Assembly: GCA_946481095.1 (NCBI GenBank)
Contig: CAMLML010000054.1
Location: 1-32,084, forward strand
Length of the DNA: 32,084 nucleotides
Source: an uncultured Cellvibrio sp.
GTDB taxonomy: Bacteria > Pseudomonadota > Gammaproteobacteria > Pseudomonadales > Cellvibrionaceae
Direction of reading: 5' to 3'
The translations under genes and the position numbers were made by a program. The notes under the pieces are model-generated. The model was given only the letters and a program-made list of their open reading frames with translations. It did not search any database and was not told the DNA's origin. Positions 8,703-16,480 of the stretch are shown piece by piece (positions within the stretch are counted from its first letter, which is position 1; each line of letters begins with the position of its first letter).

Positions 8703-9491
8703 ATGATTCAGTCCTACATAGTTGACGCATTTACTTCCAAACCCTTCAGTGGAAATCCGGCGGCGGTTTGCCTGCTTGAAAAACCTATAACGGATGAGTT
8801 GATGCAATCTATTGCTGCCGAATTTAATTTATCGGAAACGTCATTTTTGTTTCCTCTTGCCGAAGGACTTTGGTCGCTCAGATGGTTTACGCCGATTTGT
8901 GAAGTGAACCTTTGCGGTCATGCTACTTTGGCGGCGGCACATGTATTGTTGAATGAATGTCAGGGGTCTTTGGATCTATTGCGATTTCAAACTCGCAGTG
9001 GTGAATTAACGGCTAAAAAATTGGATGCCAGTATTGAATTGAATTTTCCGTTAATACCAACAAGTCAGATAGACCAAACGGATTTTTTTCATTCTGTTAA
9101 CCAAAATTTTTTGTCTCTGCACCAAGCAGGTGAAGATTTACTATTGGAACTGGCAACAGACGATCAGGTGAAAAATTATCAACCCAATTTACTGGCAATA
9201 AAACTATTGGATTGTCGCGGCTTAATTATCACAGCACCCGGAAATGGTTACGACTGCCATTTTGTATCGCGTTTTTTTGCACCGCGTTTCGGTATTGATG
9301 AAGATCCCGTCACCGGATCAGCTCACTGTGCGCTGGTCGATTTTTGGAATAAAAAAACAGGGCGAACACATTTTATTGCCAAACAAATTTCCAGTCGTCA
9401 GGGCATATTGGATATAGAACTGCTCAGAAATCACGTTGCATTGCGCGGCATGAGTATTACCACAGCTAATGTTCAATTGAGGATAGATTAA
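8703..9491 (+). CDS. PhzF family isomerase/epimerase
   Basis: 262 residues, typical for PhzF-fold enzymes (diaminopimelate-epimerase-like double hotdog). Seen motifs: VDAFTSKPFSGNPAAVCLL at the N-terminus, active-site glutamate E45 in FNLSETSFLF, the CGHATLAAAHVL block and DEDPVTGSAHCAL near the C-terminus. PhzF of phenazine synthesis isomerises a dihydro-hydroxyanthranilate; most genome homologues have unknown substrates. No other phenazine genes are in the window, so phenazine production is not supported. AAGGA lies six bases before the ATG. The gene is divergent from a MocR regulator and is followed after two bases by a GNAT gene, so they are almost certainly co-transcribed. Confidence 0.9.
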   Translation: MIQSYIVDAFTSKPFSGNPAAVCLLEKPITDELMQSIAAEFNLSETSFLFPLAEGLWSLRWFTPICEVNLCGHATLAAAHVLLNECQGSLDLLRFQTRSGELTAKKLDASIELNFPLIPTSQIDQTDFFHSVNQNFLSLHQAGEDLLLELATDDQVKNYQPNLLAIKLLDCRGLIITAPGNGYDCHFVSRFFAPRFGIDEDPVTGSAHCALVDFWNKKTGRTHFIAKQISSRQGILDIELLRNHVALRGMSITTANVQLRID

Positions 9492-9493
9492 TC

Positions 9494-10018
9494 ATGTACT
9501 CGATTGTAAAAGCAAAGTCTCGTGATGCAGAAGAAATTCTCGCTCTGCAAAAAATTGCGTATCAATCTGAAGCTGAAGTTTATAATGATTGGCAGCTACC
9601 TGCTCTAACTCAATCATTGAAATCGATCAAAAGTGAATTTTCAAACAGTATTATTTTAAAAGCAGTTGTCCACCAAAAAATTGTGGGTTCAGTAAGAGCA
9701 ATGGCAGAAAAAGACCGGTATAAAATAGGCCGGTTGATTGTGCACCCTGACCATCAAAAACAAGGCATAGGTTCTGCATTGCTACAAAAAATTGAATCAA
9801 TCAATATCAGTGCAACAACATTTGAATTATTTACTGGCAGTAAAAGCCTGAGCAATATTCGTCTTTACGAAAAATTCGGATATAGAATTGTTCGTAGACA
9901 GGTTTTATCTGATAAGGTTGAGCTTGTATTTATGGAAAAAATCAATCCCAATCCTTTGGCAGGTTGGCATGATCTTGATCCGGGAGCAATTTATCGCCAC
10001 ATGTTTGGCAAGATGTAA
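9494..10018 (+). CDS. GNAT family N-acetyltransferase
   Basis: 174 residues. GNAT motif A is visible at about 70-100: IGRLIVHPDHQKQGIGSALL, with the acetyl-CoA pyrophosphate loop QKQGIG. The following YEKFGYRIVRRQV block matches motif B. The start is two bases after the stop of the PhzF-like gene, indicating tight operon coupling. The C-terminal tail (GWHDLDPGAIYRHMFG) extends past the core fold. The acceptor substrate is unknown; a small amine related to the products of its neighbours is plausible but not shown by the sequence. Confidence 0.9.
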   Translation: MYSIVKAKSRDAEEILALQKIAYQSEAEVYNDWQLPALTQSLKSIKSEFSNSIILKAVVHQKIVGSVRAMAEKDRYKIGRLIVHPDHQKQGIGSALLQKIESINISATTFELFTGSKSLSNIRLYEKFGYRIVRRQVLSDKVELVFMEKINPNPLAGWHDLDPGAIYRHMFGKM

Positions 10019-10046
10019 TTTGGGGTTATTTTAATTTGAGATATTT

Positions 10047-10808
10047 ATGCAGGCCGAAAATTTTATATTAAACGATTATCTTAAAAGAATAGGTTTTTTG
10101 GGAGATCCCAAAATCGATTTGCCAACCTTGACTGGTTTGATGCGCTGTCATCTATTTTCCATCCCCTTCGAAAACATTGACGTTCAAAAAAATCGTTTTG
10201 TGTCACTCAAGCCTGAAGACATAGTGAACAAAATAATCTACTCCCAACGTGGTGGCTATTGTTATGAGGTGAATGGTGTTTTTGCCATGGCATTAGCGGC
10301 TATAGGTTTCAAATATCAATTTTGTGGCGCCAGACCCATGTTCTACCCAACACTGCGCCCCAAAACGCATGTGGTTTTGGTTGTTGATATAGAAAATGAA
10401 AAATTTGTCTGTGATTTGGGTTTTGGTAGTTTTGGTATTCGTGCACCTATTTCTTTGAATCAACTCAACCAAACCATCCAACAGGATTATGATCAGTTTG
10501 AGTTATCCAAACTTGATCAAGACACCTATCTGATTAAAGCGAAAGTCGAAAACGAATGGAAAAACCAATTTTGTTTTGATCTTTACCCCATGCAATGGAT
10601 TGATATGACGCTGCCAAATTATTTTAACTCGACGCATCCTGATACGATTTTTGTACAAAAGTTATTGGTGGTAAAACATAACCCGGATGGGCGTAGTATT
10701 TTGTTGGATAATCAGTTGAAGCGTTATGTGAAGGGGCAGATTGAAATTTCGGAAATTGATCGCGGTGATATTTCCGCGATTTTGAAAAGTGAATTTGGTA
10801 TTGATTAA
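10047..10808 (+). CDS. Arylamine N-acetyltransferase (NAT family)
   Basis: 253 residues. The catalytic triad is intact: C72 in RGGYCYEVNG, H108 in KTHVVLVV and D123 in CDLGFGS. The N-terminal HLFSIPFENIDV block is also typical. NATs transfer acetyl (or other acyl) groups from CoA to arylamines, hydrazines or, in some biosynthetic clusters, aromatic amine starter units. It starts 28 bases after the GNAT gene on the same strand and completes a three-gene unit divergent from a MocR regulator. A repeat element begins seven bases after its stop and a strong terminator lies at 10935-10971. Confidence 0.92.
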   Translation: MQAENFILNDYLKRIGFLGDPKIDLPTLTGLMRCHLFSIPFENIDVQKNRFVSLKPEDIVNKIIYSQRGGYCYEVNGVFAMALAAIGFKYQFCGARPMFYPTLRPKTHVVLVVDIENEKFVCDLGFGSFGIRAPISLNQLNQTIQQDYDQFELSKLDQDTYLIKAKVENEWKNQFCFDLYPMQWIDMTLPNYFNSTHPDTIFVQKLLVVKHNPDGRSILLDNQLKRYVKGQIEISEIDRGDISAILKSEFGID

Positions 10809-10814
10809 AGAGCC

Positions 10815-10923
10815 TTACCCCACCCTAACCCTCCCCTTGGCAGGGGAGGGAACAAATTTCACCTTGCATTAAGTAGGGAGTAAGGTCCCTCCCCCTGCCA
10901 AGGGGGAGGTTAGGAGGGGGTAA
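10815..10923. repeat. CCCCTCC-rich inverted repeat element, copy 1
   Basis: The left half begins TTACCCCACCCTAACCCTCC and the right half, read on the minus strand, begins TTACCCCCTCCTAACCTCCC. The arms match over about 35 bases with a few indels. Each arm also contains its own palindrome around CCTTGGCAGG. The centre holds GTAGGGAGTAAGGTCCC, shared with copy 2 at 13911-14081. It is non-coding and sits just after the NAT stop. It looks like a small non-autonomous, REP/MITE-like element; no transposase is nearby. Confidence 0.75.
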
Positions 10924-10934
10924 AGTTTTTTCAA

Positions 10935-10971
10935 CAAAAAAGCCGCCATGTTTTGCATGGCGGCTTTTTTG
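10935..10971. terminator. Bidirectional terminator between NAT and mdh
   Basis: CAAAAAAGCCGCCATG (10935-10950) pairs perfectly with CATGGCGGCTTTTTTG (10956-10971) around a 5-base loop. A-run and T-run flanks serve both convergent genes. Confidence 0.88.
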
Positions 10972-10994
10972 TTTCAATCGAGATTGTTATGCAA

Positions 10995-11978
10995 TCAAGA
11001 TGGCAACAATTCTTTTACTGCATCGCGCTCTTCTTGCAATTCTTTTTCGGTTGCCGTCATACGTGCGCGTGAGAAATCATTGATGTTCAAGCCTTGCACA
11101 ATTTCCCAATCGCCGTTTTTGCAAACGCATGGGAAAGAATAAATCAAACCTTTTTCAATGCCGTAAGAACCATCGCTGTACACGCCCATGCTCACCCAAT
11201 CGTTCGCTGGAGTGCCCAGTGCCCAATCGCGAATGTGATTGATCGCCGCGTTAGCAGCAGAAGCAGCAGAAGATGCACCGCGCGCAGCGATAATCGCAGC
11301 TCCACGTTGTTGAACAGTTGGGATGTAATCCGCTTCGTACCAGGCTTGATCAACCAAACTCAATGCAGGCTTACCATTCACCAAAGTGTTGTGCAGATCA
11401 GGATATTGCGTTGAAGAGTGGTTACCCCAAATCAATGCCTTGGTAATGTTGTTGATGCTGGTACCGGTTTTGGTCGCCAACTGTGACAGCGCACGGTTGT
11501 GGTCCAAACGGGTCATAGCAGTGAATTGACGTGGGTTGATGTTAGGTGCGTTGCGTTGTGCAATCAGCGCGTTGGTGTTGGCAGGGTTACCCACTACCAA
11601 TACTTTGATGTTGCGTGATGCGTAATCGTCAATCGCTTTACCTTGAACAGAGAAAATCGCGGCATTAGCAGCCAGCAGGTCTTTACGCTCCATGCCCGGG
11701 CCACGTGGACGTGCGCCTACCAGCAGTGCGTAATCAGAATCTTTAAAGGCAACAGCAGGATCATCTGTAGTCACAATGCCAGCCAACAAAGGGAAAGCAC
11801 AGTCGTCCAATTCCATGGCGACACCTTGCAGAGCTTTGAGTGCAGGGGTGATTTCGAGTAATTGCAGAATAACGGGTTGGTCTTTGCCCAACATGTCGCC
11901 AGCGGCGATACGGAACAGAAGGGAATAGCTGATTTGACCAGCAGCGCCAGTGACGGTAACTCTAACAGGTGCTTTCAC
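10995..11978 (-). CDS. mdh: Malate dehydrogenase
   Basis: 327 residues, the expected length for the MDH type 2 group. It oxidises malate to oxaloacetate with NAD+ in the TCA cycle. Visible features: nucleotide-binding [11 protein letters not shown] at the N-terminus, substrate arginines in [32 protein letters not shown] with catalytic Asp, and the catalytic histidine in [12 protein letters not shown]. The start codon is GTG at 11978, with GGAG eight bases upstream inside a small palindrome ATGGAGTCTCCAT. A five-codon frame (ATG GAG TCT CCA TCG TGA) overlaps the GTG. A TATAAT box lies at 12052-12057 on the minus strand. Confidence 0.96.
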   Translation of the reverse strand: MKAPVRVTVTGAAGQISYSLLFRIAAGDMLGKDQPVILQLLEITPALKALQGVAMELDDCAFPLLAGIVTTDDPAVAFKDSDYALLVGARPRGPGMERKDLLAANAAIFSVQGKAIDDYASRNIKVLVVGNPANTNALIAQRNAPNINPRQFTAMTRLDHNRALSQLATKTGTSINNITKALIWGNHSSTQYPDLHNTLVNGKPALSLVDQAWYEADYIPTVQQRGAAIIAARGASSAASAANAAINHIRDWALGTPANDWVSMGVYSDGSYGIEKGLIYSFPCVCKNGDWEIVQGLNINDFSRARMTATEKELQEERDAVKELLPS

Positions 11979-12051
11979 GATGGAGACTCCATTTATAGGG
12001 TATTAGTGGAAAAAACAGAATGTCGGCATTTTGTGCCTGAGACGGTCGGGC

Positions 12052-12057
12052 ATTATA
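12052..12057 (-). promoter_or_regulatory. mdh: Predicted -10 box for mdh
   Basis: TATAAT on the minus strand, about 75 bases before the GTG start of mdh. No good -35 is seen, so this call is weak. Confidence 0.35.
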
Positions 12058-12075
12058 GGGGTTTGGGTGGAAAAT

Positions 12076-13230
12076 TCATCTGGTTTGGGAATAATTTGAC
12101 GGTTTTATATCTGAGACCCATTTGTAACCCAAAGCTCCTGAATATTGGACAATTCCAACATATTGATAGTAGTTTAATCGGCGATACAACTCCTCGGACA
12201 CTTCTTTCTCGTAGGTTTTATCACATAGACAATTCCAGTCTTTTAACAAGAAGTAATAGTGTGTAGTTCTAATTGAATTGCCACCGCGACGACCTGCAAA
12301 CCATCTGCGTTTTTTAACAACATAATGATCTTGTAATTCAGTTACGATTATTTCAGGTTTCGATTGCTTCCACTCTACATTTGCATCCCTCATTTCGTGA
12401 AAAGCTGTACCCACTGCACCCAGCAACCCAACTGTGAATAATTCAATTAAAACAATATGTGTACGTGATGAATTTTTTAACCAGTAGAGCGTGAATGTCG
12501 TTAAGCCTATAACAATTAAAAACCCACCGAGTATTGAATGAACAAGTAAAGTGTTCGTATTAACGATGAATGGAAAATCTCCCAACCAGGTTCGAAACAG
12601 CTGAAATCCAGCGTTAACAGCGAGACCTGTACTCAATCCCAAAACAACTAAACTTTTGTATACGAAAGGATCTTTCCAACGATGGTAGTCAGCAACATCT
12701 TGATTGTTTAACTCTTTTAGGATTGCAGACAACTCTACCAGTATATGTTTAGCAATTCGCTCACCAATATTAGACTCATCCACTTGATCGGTACATGAAC
12801 ATTCTATCCAAAGCCTGTTATCTCGACATTCAAGTCTTTGAATTTTGACTCGATCGTTTAAACCAAACTTAAAAATGGCTTTGATTGAATTTCGAATTAC
12901 GTCTGATGAAACCAGCGCTTTCCTGATTAGAGGATTATCAGCAAGAATGTAAAAAGCATTGTCAAACTCGACATCCCCAGTTTGAATTTCATTTGACACT
13001 TTCAGCTTTTTAAAAAACCGGTCGTACCAAACTTCAGGTTTGACAGTAAATTCAAAAGACTGCGTAGCGGTTACGCCAAATAAAAGCCCGGTTACATTTC
13101 CTTTATGTTTTTTTAGCTTGAATTCATATTTTTCTTCGCGCTTGTCAGGAGTCCAGCGAGCAGACGCGCGAGCGCTATAACTTACAAAAATACAAATCGC
13201 TAGCGTCAAAAAACCAAACATGAACCACAT
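12076..13230 (-). CDS. Unrecognised membrane protein with four predicted spans
   Basis: 384 residues; I do not recognise a family. Hydrophobic segments lie at about 2-18, 191-212, 226-250 and 258-277. Between the first and second is a soluble region of about 170 residues that includes LECRDNRLWIECSCTDQ, with three cysteines. A basic C-terminal region of about 105 residues follows, including VKKRRWFAGRRGG and NCLC. The first segment (FMFGFLTLAICIFVSYSARA) could instead be a signal peptide. The start ATG has GGAT eight bases upstream. It lies 15 bases downstream of the dUTPase-like gene and ends about 98 bases before the mdh start, so it may be co-transcribed with the former. Its position between housekeeping genes suggests a lineage-specific insertion. 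Confidence 0.75.
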   Translation of the reverse strand: MWFMFGFLTLAICIFVSYSARASARWTPDKREEKYEFKLKKHKGNVTGLLFGVTATQSFEFTVKPEVWYDRFFKKLKVSNEIQTGDVEFDNAFYILADNPLIRKALVSSDVIRNSIKAIFKFGLNDRVKIQRLECRDNRLWIECSCTDQVDESNIGERIAKHILVELSAILKELNNQDVADYHRWKDPFVYKSLVVLGLSTGLAVNAGFQLFRTWLGDFPFIVNTNTLLVHSILGGFLIVIGLTTFTLYWLKNSSRTHIVLIELFTVGLLGAVGTAFHEMRDANVEWKQSKPEIIVTELQDHYVVKKRRWFAGRRGGNSIRTTHYYFLLKDWNCLCDKTYEKEVSEELYRRLNYYQYVGIVQYSGALGYKWVSDIKPSNYSQTR

Positions 13231-13245
13231 GAGATCATCCTTAAC

Positions 13246-13863
13246 TTATTTTGAATACCGCACCACCAACGCCTGATACAAATCATCTTTAAAACTTGCG
13301 CAGGTTGCATCTAATGATTGCAGAGCATCAACCAAATGTTCGTTATCTTCGCGGCCATCGAACCAGTGTTTTTTGTAGCTGCCGTCTTTGTAACCGTGAT
13401 CCTGACGGAAGAAGTTCAGCACGTTTTTGCCAACATAACCACGATAGAGTTGATCGAATGACATATTCACGCCAGCCATTAGACGGCCGAACAAGTTCAG
13501 GTGAATTTGTTTATCCAGCAAAGTAGCGGATGCAAATTTTTCCAGGTCAAGACGGAAATCTTTTTCGTCAGTGGCGATGTTTAATTCACTTTGAATTTTG
13601 GCCGTTGCCTGCTCAATGGATAAACCGGATTGCAGCAGAATACTTAAACCAAAGTGCCAGATATCAATTAACTCAAGAGCAACTTGTTCGGTGTCCGGGG
13701 ATTGTTTTTTCCACCACTTCCAACCGTAGTGATCCATTAATTCTGCGCATTCAACCCAAATCGCGCGATACCATTCGTAGCCTTGGGATTTCCAATTGGC
13801 GTTGACTTTGGTGTTCATAGCGTCTTGCAGTTCGAGCATGGTTTTGATTTGTTGTGGGTTCAT
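13246..13863 (-). CDS. Dimeric dUTPase-like (all-alpha NTP pyrophosphatase) protein
   Basis: 205 residues. The all-alpha NTP-PPase metal-binding motifs are visible: ECAELMDH (about 38-45) and ELIDIWHFG (about 63-71), matching the EXXE...EXXD pattern, with YEWYRAIWVECAELMDHYGWK typical of the dUTPase_2 group. Such enzymes hydrolyse dUTP (or dUDP) to dUMP and limit uracil in DNA. It is unrelated to the trimeric Dut enzyme, so this genome may have both or only this form. AAGG lies ten bases upstream of the ATG. The next gene begins 15 bases after its stop on the same strand. Confidence 0.88.
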   Translation of the reverse strand: MNPQQIKTMLELQDAMNTKVNANWKSQGYEWYRAIWVECAELMDHYGWKWWKKQSPDTEQVALELIDIWHFGLSILLQSGLSIEQATAKIQSELNIATDEKDFRLDLEKFASATLLDKQIHLNLFGRLMAGVNMSFDQLYRGYVGKNVLNFFRQDHGYKDGSYKKHWFDGREDNEHLVDALQSLDATCASFKDDLYQALVVRYSK

Positions 13864-13910
13864 TTTTTTGTGGCCTTGTTTGAAATTTAATTTTTTGAAT
13901 CAAAAGCTTG

Positions 13911-14081
13911 ACCCCCTCCTAACCTCCCCGTTCAGAAACCAGTCCCTACAGTTTCCCCTTCGGGCAGCTCCGCTGTGCAAATTGCTCCTGCAATTTGTGC
14001 CAGGGGGAGGGACTTTACTCCCTACTTTTTTCGGAGCGCAGTCTGTCCCCTCCCCTGGCAAGGGGAGGGTTAGGGTGGGGT
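13911..14081. repeat. CCCCTCC-rich inverted repeat element, copy 2, with internal insertion
   Basis: The ends match copy 1 in reverse orientation: ACCCCCTCCTAACCTCCCC at 13911-13929, and CCTAACCCTCCCCTTGCC read on the minus strand from the right end. GCCAGGGGGAGGGACTTTAC (13999-14018) also matches copy 1. Between them about 70 bases (13930-13998) replace a few bases of copy 1; this insert contains its own inverted repeat GCAAATTGC/GCAATTTG. The right end abuts the stop codon of tatD. The conserved core GTAGGGAGTAA is present. Confidence 0.7.
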
Positions 14082-14872
14082 CATTCCGGTAAATATCCTT
14101 TAGCCCTCTTAAACAACCGATAAAAATTCTCAGTCGTAATCTCGCCAAACTTTTCCAAACTCAATCCGCGCAAATCGGCAATATATTGCGCGACTTCGCG
14201 AACGTATTTGGGTTCGTTAGATTTACCGCGATAAGGCGCTGGTGCGAGATACGGTGAATCAGTTTCGATCAATAATTTATCAAGCGGCATGTTTCGCACC
14301 ACTTCGCGGATTTGTTCGGCGTTTTTAAAAGTCACGATGCCGGAAATGCTGATGTAATAATTTAATTCCAGCGCTGCTTTGGCCATTGGCCAATCTTCGG
14401 TGAAACAATGCAGCACTCCGGCGTTTTCTCGACAGGCGTGTTCTTTCAAAATCGCGAGCGTATCTTCTTTGGCTTCGCGGGTATGTACGACTACCGGTAA
14501 TTTTTTTTCTTTCGCAACTTGCAAATGCAAAATAAAACTTTCTGTTTGTAAATCTTTGCTTTCAGTTTCGTAGTGATAATCCAAACCGGTTTCACCAATC
14601 GCAACTACTTTTGCTTGATCTGCCCAGTGCGATAACTGTTCGTAACTCGCCCTCGCCTCTTTTACATCACAAGGATGAATACCGACAGAGGCAACCACAC
14701 CTGGATAACGTTGTGCGATGGAAATGACTTCAGGATTATTTTCCAATGTAACACTGATGCATAACATTTGTTGAATGCCGCGATCGTGCGCGGCTTGAAC
14801 AGCAACATCCAAATTTCCTTGATAGGGATCAAGATTGAGTCTGTCGAGGTGGCAGTGGGAATCGATTAACAT
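14081..14872 (-). CDS. tatD: TatD family metal-dependent hydrolase (DNase)
   Basis: 263 residues, normal for the YcfH/TatD family. Metal-binding HCHLD (residues 6-10, in MLIDSHCHLDRL), GETGLDYHY, VVHTREA, HCFTEDW and ETDSPYLAPAPYRGK are all present. These TIM-barrel hydrolases act as 3'-5' exonucleases or deaminating-type hydrolases; the YcfH-type substrate is uncertain. It lies downstream of pilZ and holB, the usual Pseudomonas-type order. A hairpin terminator at 14911-14936 follows pilZ, so tatD may have its own promoter. Its TGA stop coincides with the edge of a repeat element, but the length shows that no coding sequence was lost. Confidence 0.93.
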   Translation of the reverse strand: MLIDSHCHLDRLNLDPYQGNLDVAVQAAHDRGIQQMLCISVTLENNPEVISIAQRYPGVVASVGIHPCDVKEARASYEQLSHWADQAKVVAIGETGLDYHYETESKDLQTESFILHLQVAKEKKLPVVVHTREAKEDTLAILKEHACRENAGVLHCFTEDWPMAKAALELNYYISISGIVTFKNAEQIREVVRNMPLDKLLIETDSPYLAPAPYRGKSNEPKYVREVAQYIADLRGLSLEKFGEITTENFYRLFKRAKGYLPE

Positions 14873-14910
14873 GAAAAATCTCTTACAACGTGAAAAACAA
14901 TCTACTGAAA

Positions 14911-14936
14911 AATAAAAAGCCAGGAGAGCCTGGCTT
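14911..14936 (-). terminator. Terminator after pilZ
   Basis: On the minus strand AAGCCAGG and CCTGGCTT (14917-14924 and 14929-14936) form an 8-base-pair stem with a 4-base loop, followed by TTTATT. It separates pilZ from tatD. Confidence 0.65.
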
Positions 14937-14959
14937 CTATGATAAATATTTTAGGAAAA

Positions 14960-15316
14960 TTACATAGTATGGGTTGGTTTATCCGAACCCAGCATACCGG
15001 CCAAATAGGTTTCGATTTTGTTGATAGCGGTATTATCCTGATCACTGAATTGAACACCTATGCCGGCAGCTCTGTTTCCCTGGGCACCACGTGGTGTCAC
15101 CCAGACAACTTTACCGGCGACTGGAATTTTTTCGGCCTCATCCATCAGGCTCAATAACATAAAAACTTCGTCACCCAATTTGTAACTTTTATTGGTCGGG
15201 ATAAACATGCCACCATTTTTTACGAAGGGCATATAGGCCGCGTAAAGTACATTTTTGTCTTTAATCGTCAGTGAGAGTATGCCATTGCGGGCACCGCCAC
15301 CAATTGCCTGTTGCAT
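14960..15316 (-). CDS. pilZ: PilZ domain protein, type IV pilus PilZ type
   Basis: 118 residues, the size of the minimal Pseudomonas-type PilZ. Visible: GILSLTIKDKNVLYAAYMPF, NGGMFIPTNKSYKLGDEVFM, VAGKVVWVTPRGAQGNRAAG and IGVQFSD. Type IV pilus PilZ proteins help the PilB/FimX pilus extension machinery, and this subgroup usually lacks the RxxxR c-di-GMP motif; none is obvious here. It lies downstream of holB, as in Pseudomonas. AGG lies eight bases upstream of the ATG. A terminator follows at 14911-14936. Confidence 0.92.
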   Translation of the reverse strand: MQQAIGGGARNGILSLTIKDKNVLYAAYMPFVKNGGMFIPTNKSYKLGDEVFMLLSLMDEAEKIPVAGKVVWVTPRGAQGNRAAGIGVQFSDQDNTAINKIETYLAGMLGSDKPTHTM

Positions 15317-15371
15317 AAGGAAAACCTGTTGTAAATAAGCATAAACGGAGGTTGAACACTAATAGATTAGC

Positions 15372-16412
15372 TCAGGACTGTCCAGTTACCAGATTCGCAT
15401 TTCGACTTAATCGCATTAATGCGACCCAGTCGAACAATAATTCTTCCAATAGTAATTGTTTGTTGGGGTTGGCACCGCTTAACAGTTGGCGTTTGTTCAA
15501 CAATACTTTTTCAATATATCGATGCAATAAGTTTGGCAGGATGAATTCAAGTGCCGTCGTCCATTCTTCAGGAGCACTGGACACCGGGGTGTCGCTGGCA
15601 CCGGCCTTCCATTTTGATATAGCCAACAGCCAGGACAAATACCATTCCAATACCAGCAATCCCTCTTCATCCTGCCATTCACCTGCGACATCTATGGCAG
15701 ATAATTGCCCCAAAGTTAACTTGATCCAATTCTGTAATCGCTTTTCCCGTTTTTCAATTTGATCTCCTTCAAGTAAAGCCAGGGCAGCCAGAGGCGCCCC
15801 GCTTGCTTGCATTAATAGATCTTCAGCTTTTGGTGACCTTGCCGGTAGTAAAGGAGTTAACCAGGCAATCAGGGATTGTTTTGTCGGCAAAGGCAAAAGG
15901 CGAATTTGGCAGCGACTGCGAATTGTTGGCAAAACAGCGCTGGGATTATGGCAAACCAATATCAATAATGTGCTACCGCTGGGCTCTTCCAATGATTTCA
16001 ACAGCGCATTCGCGGCATTGCCATTCATGGCCTCGGTTGGATTGATAATCACCAGTTTATATCCACCCTGTTGGGCAGTTTTCGATAAAAATTGAGTGAC
16101 CTCTCGCACCTGATCAACTTTGATTACCCGACTACCTTCTTCCGGGCTCAAAATCGCCAGATCCGGATGAGTCCCGGATTTGTTCAATTCACATCCACGA
16201 CAATTTCCACAAGCCAATCCATCCATCGGCGATTCACACAAAATCCGGTAGGCCAAGGCACGTGCAAGTTGTCCCTTGCCTATATCTTTCGGCCCGGCCA
16301 GCATAATGGCGTGCGGTAATTTTTGCTGCCCAAGCAAATGCCCCAGATCTTGCCACTGTGATAAATGCCAAGGGTATGGGTGCCAGGAGTGTGCGGAGTT
16401 TAATTCAGTCAT
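15372..16412 (-). CDS. holB: DNA polymerase III delta-prime subunit
   Basis: 346 residues from the chosen ATG. This is a clamp-loader subunit with an AAA+ fold. Visible: HAIMLAGPKDIGKGQLARAL (degenerate P-loop, as expected for delta prime), the four-cysteine zinc site in CESPMDGLACGNCRGCEL, SEEGSRVIKVDQVREV-type sensor region, NAANALLKSLEEP and TIRSRCQ. The chosen start (MTELNS) has AGGA eight bases upstream; an ATG nine bases earlier would leave no room for it. Next gene downstream is pilZ. Upstream, the usual tmk partner is displaced by a divergent pseudouridine synthase gene. Confidence 0.94.
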   Translation of the reverse strand: MTELNSAHSWHPYPWHLSQWQDLGHLLGQQKLPHAIMLAGPKDIGKGQLARALAYRILCESPMDGLACGNCRGCELNKSGTHPDLAILSPEEGSRVIKVDQVREVTQFLSKTAQQGGYKLVIINPTEAMNGNAANALLKSLEEPSGSTLLILVCHNPSAVLPTIRSRCQIRLLPLPTKQSLIAWLTPLLPARSPKAEDLLMQASGAPLAALALLEGDQIEKREKRLQNWIKLTLGQLSAIDVAGEWQDEEGLLVLEWYLSWLLAISKWKAGASDTPVSSAPEEWTTALEFILPNLLHRYIEKVLLNKRQLLSGANPNKQLLLEELLFDWVALMRLSRNANLVTGQS

Positions 16413-16480
16413 AGCGGGCATCCTAAATCATGCGATAATCCGCGGCCACATTTTTGTGCAAGGTTTTTTGCGAAATCATT

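Noticed and set aside
8703..10808. Phenazine biosynthesis cluster
   Set aside because: Only a PhzF-fold protein is present; no PhzA-E or PhzG genes occur, and most PhzF homologues are unrelated to phenazines.
13900..14148. Minus-strand open frame of 82 codons across the repeat element
   Set aside because: It is made of repeat sequence plus the out-of-frame end of tatD; the product is low in complexity and has no ribosome binding site.
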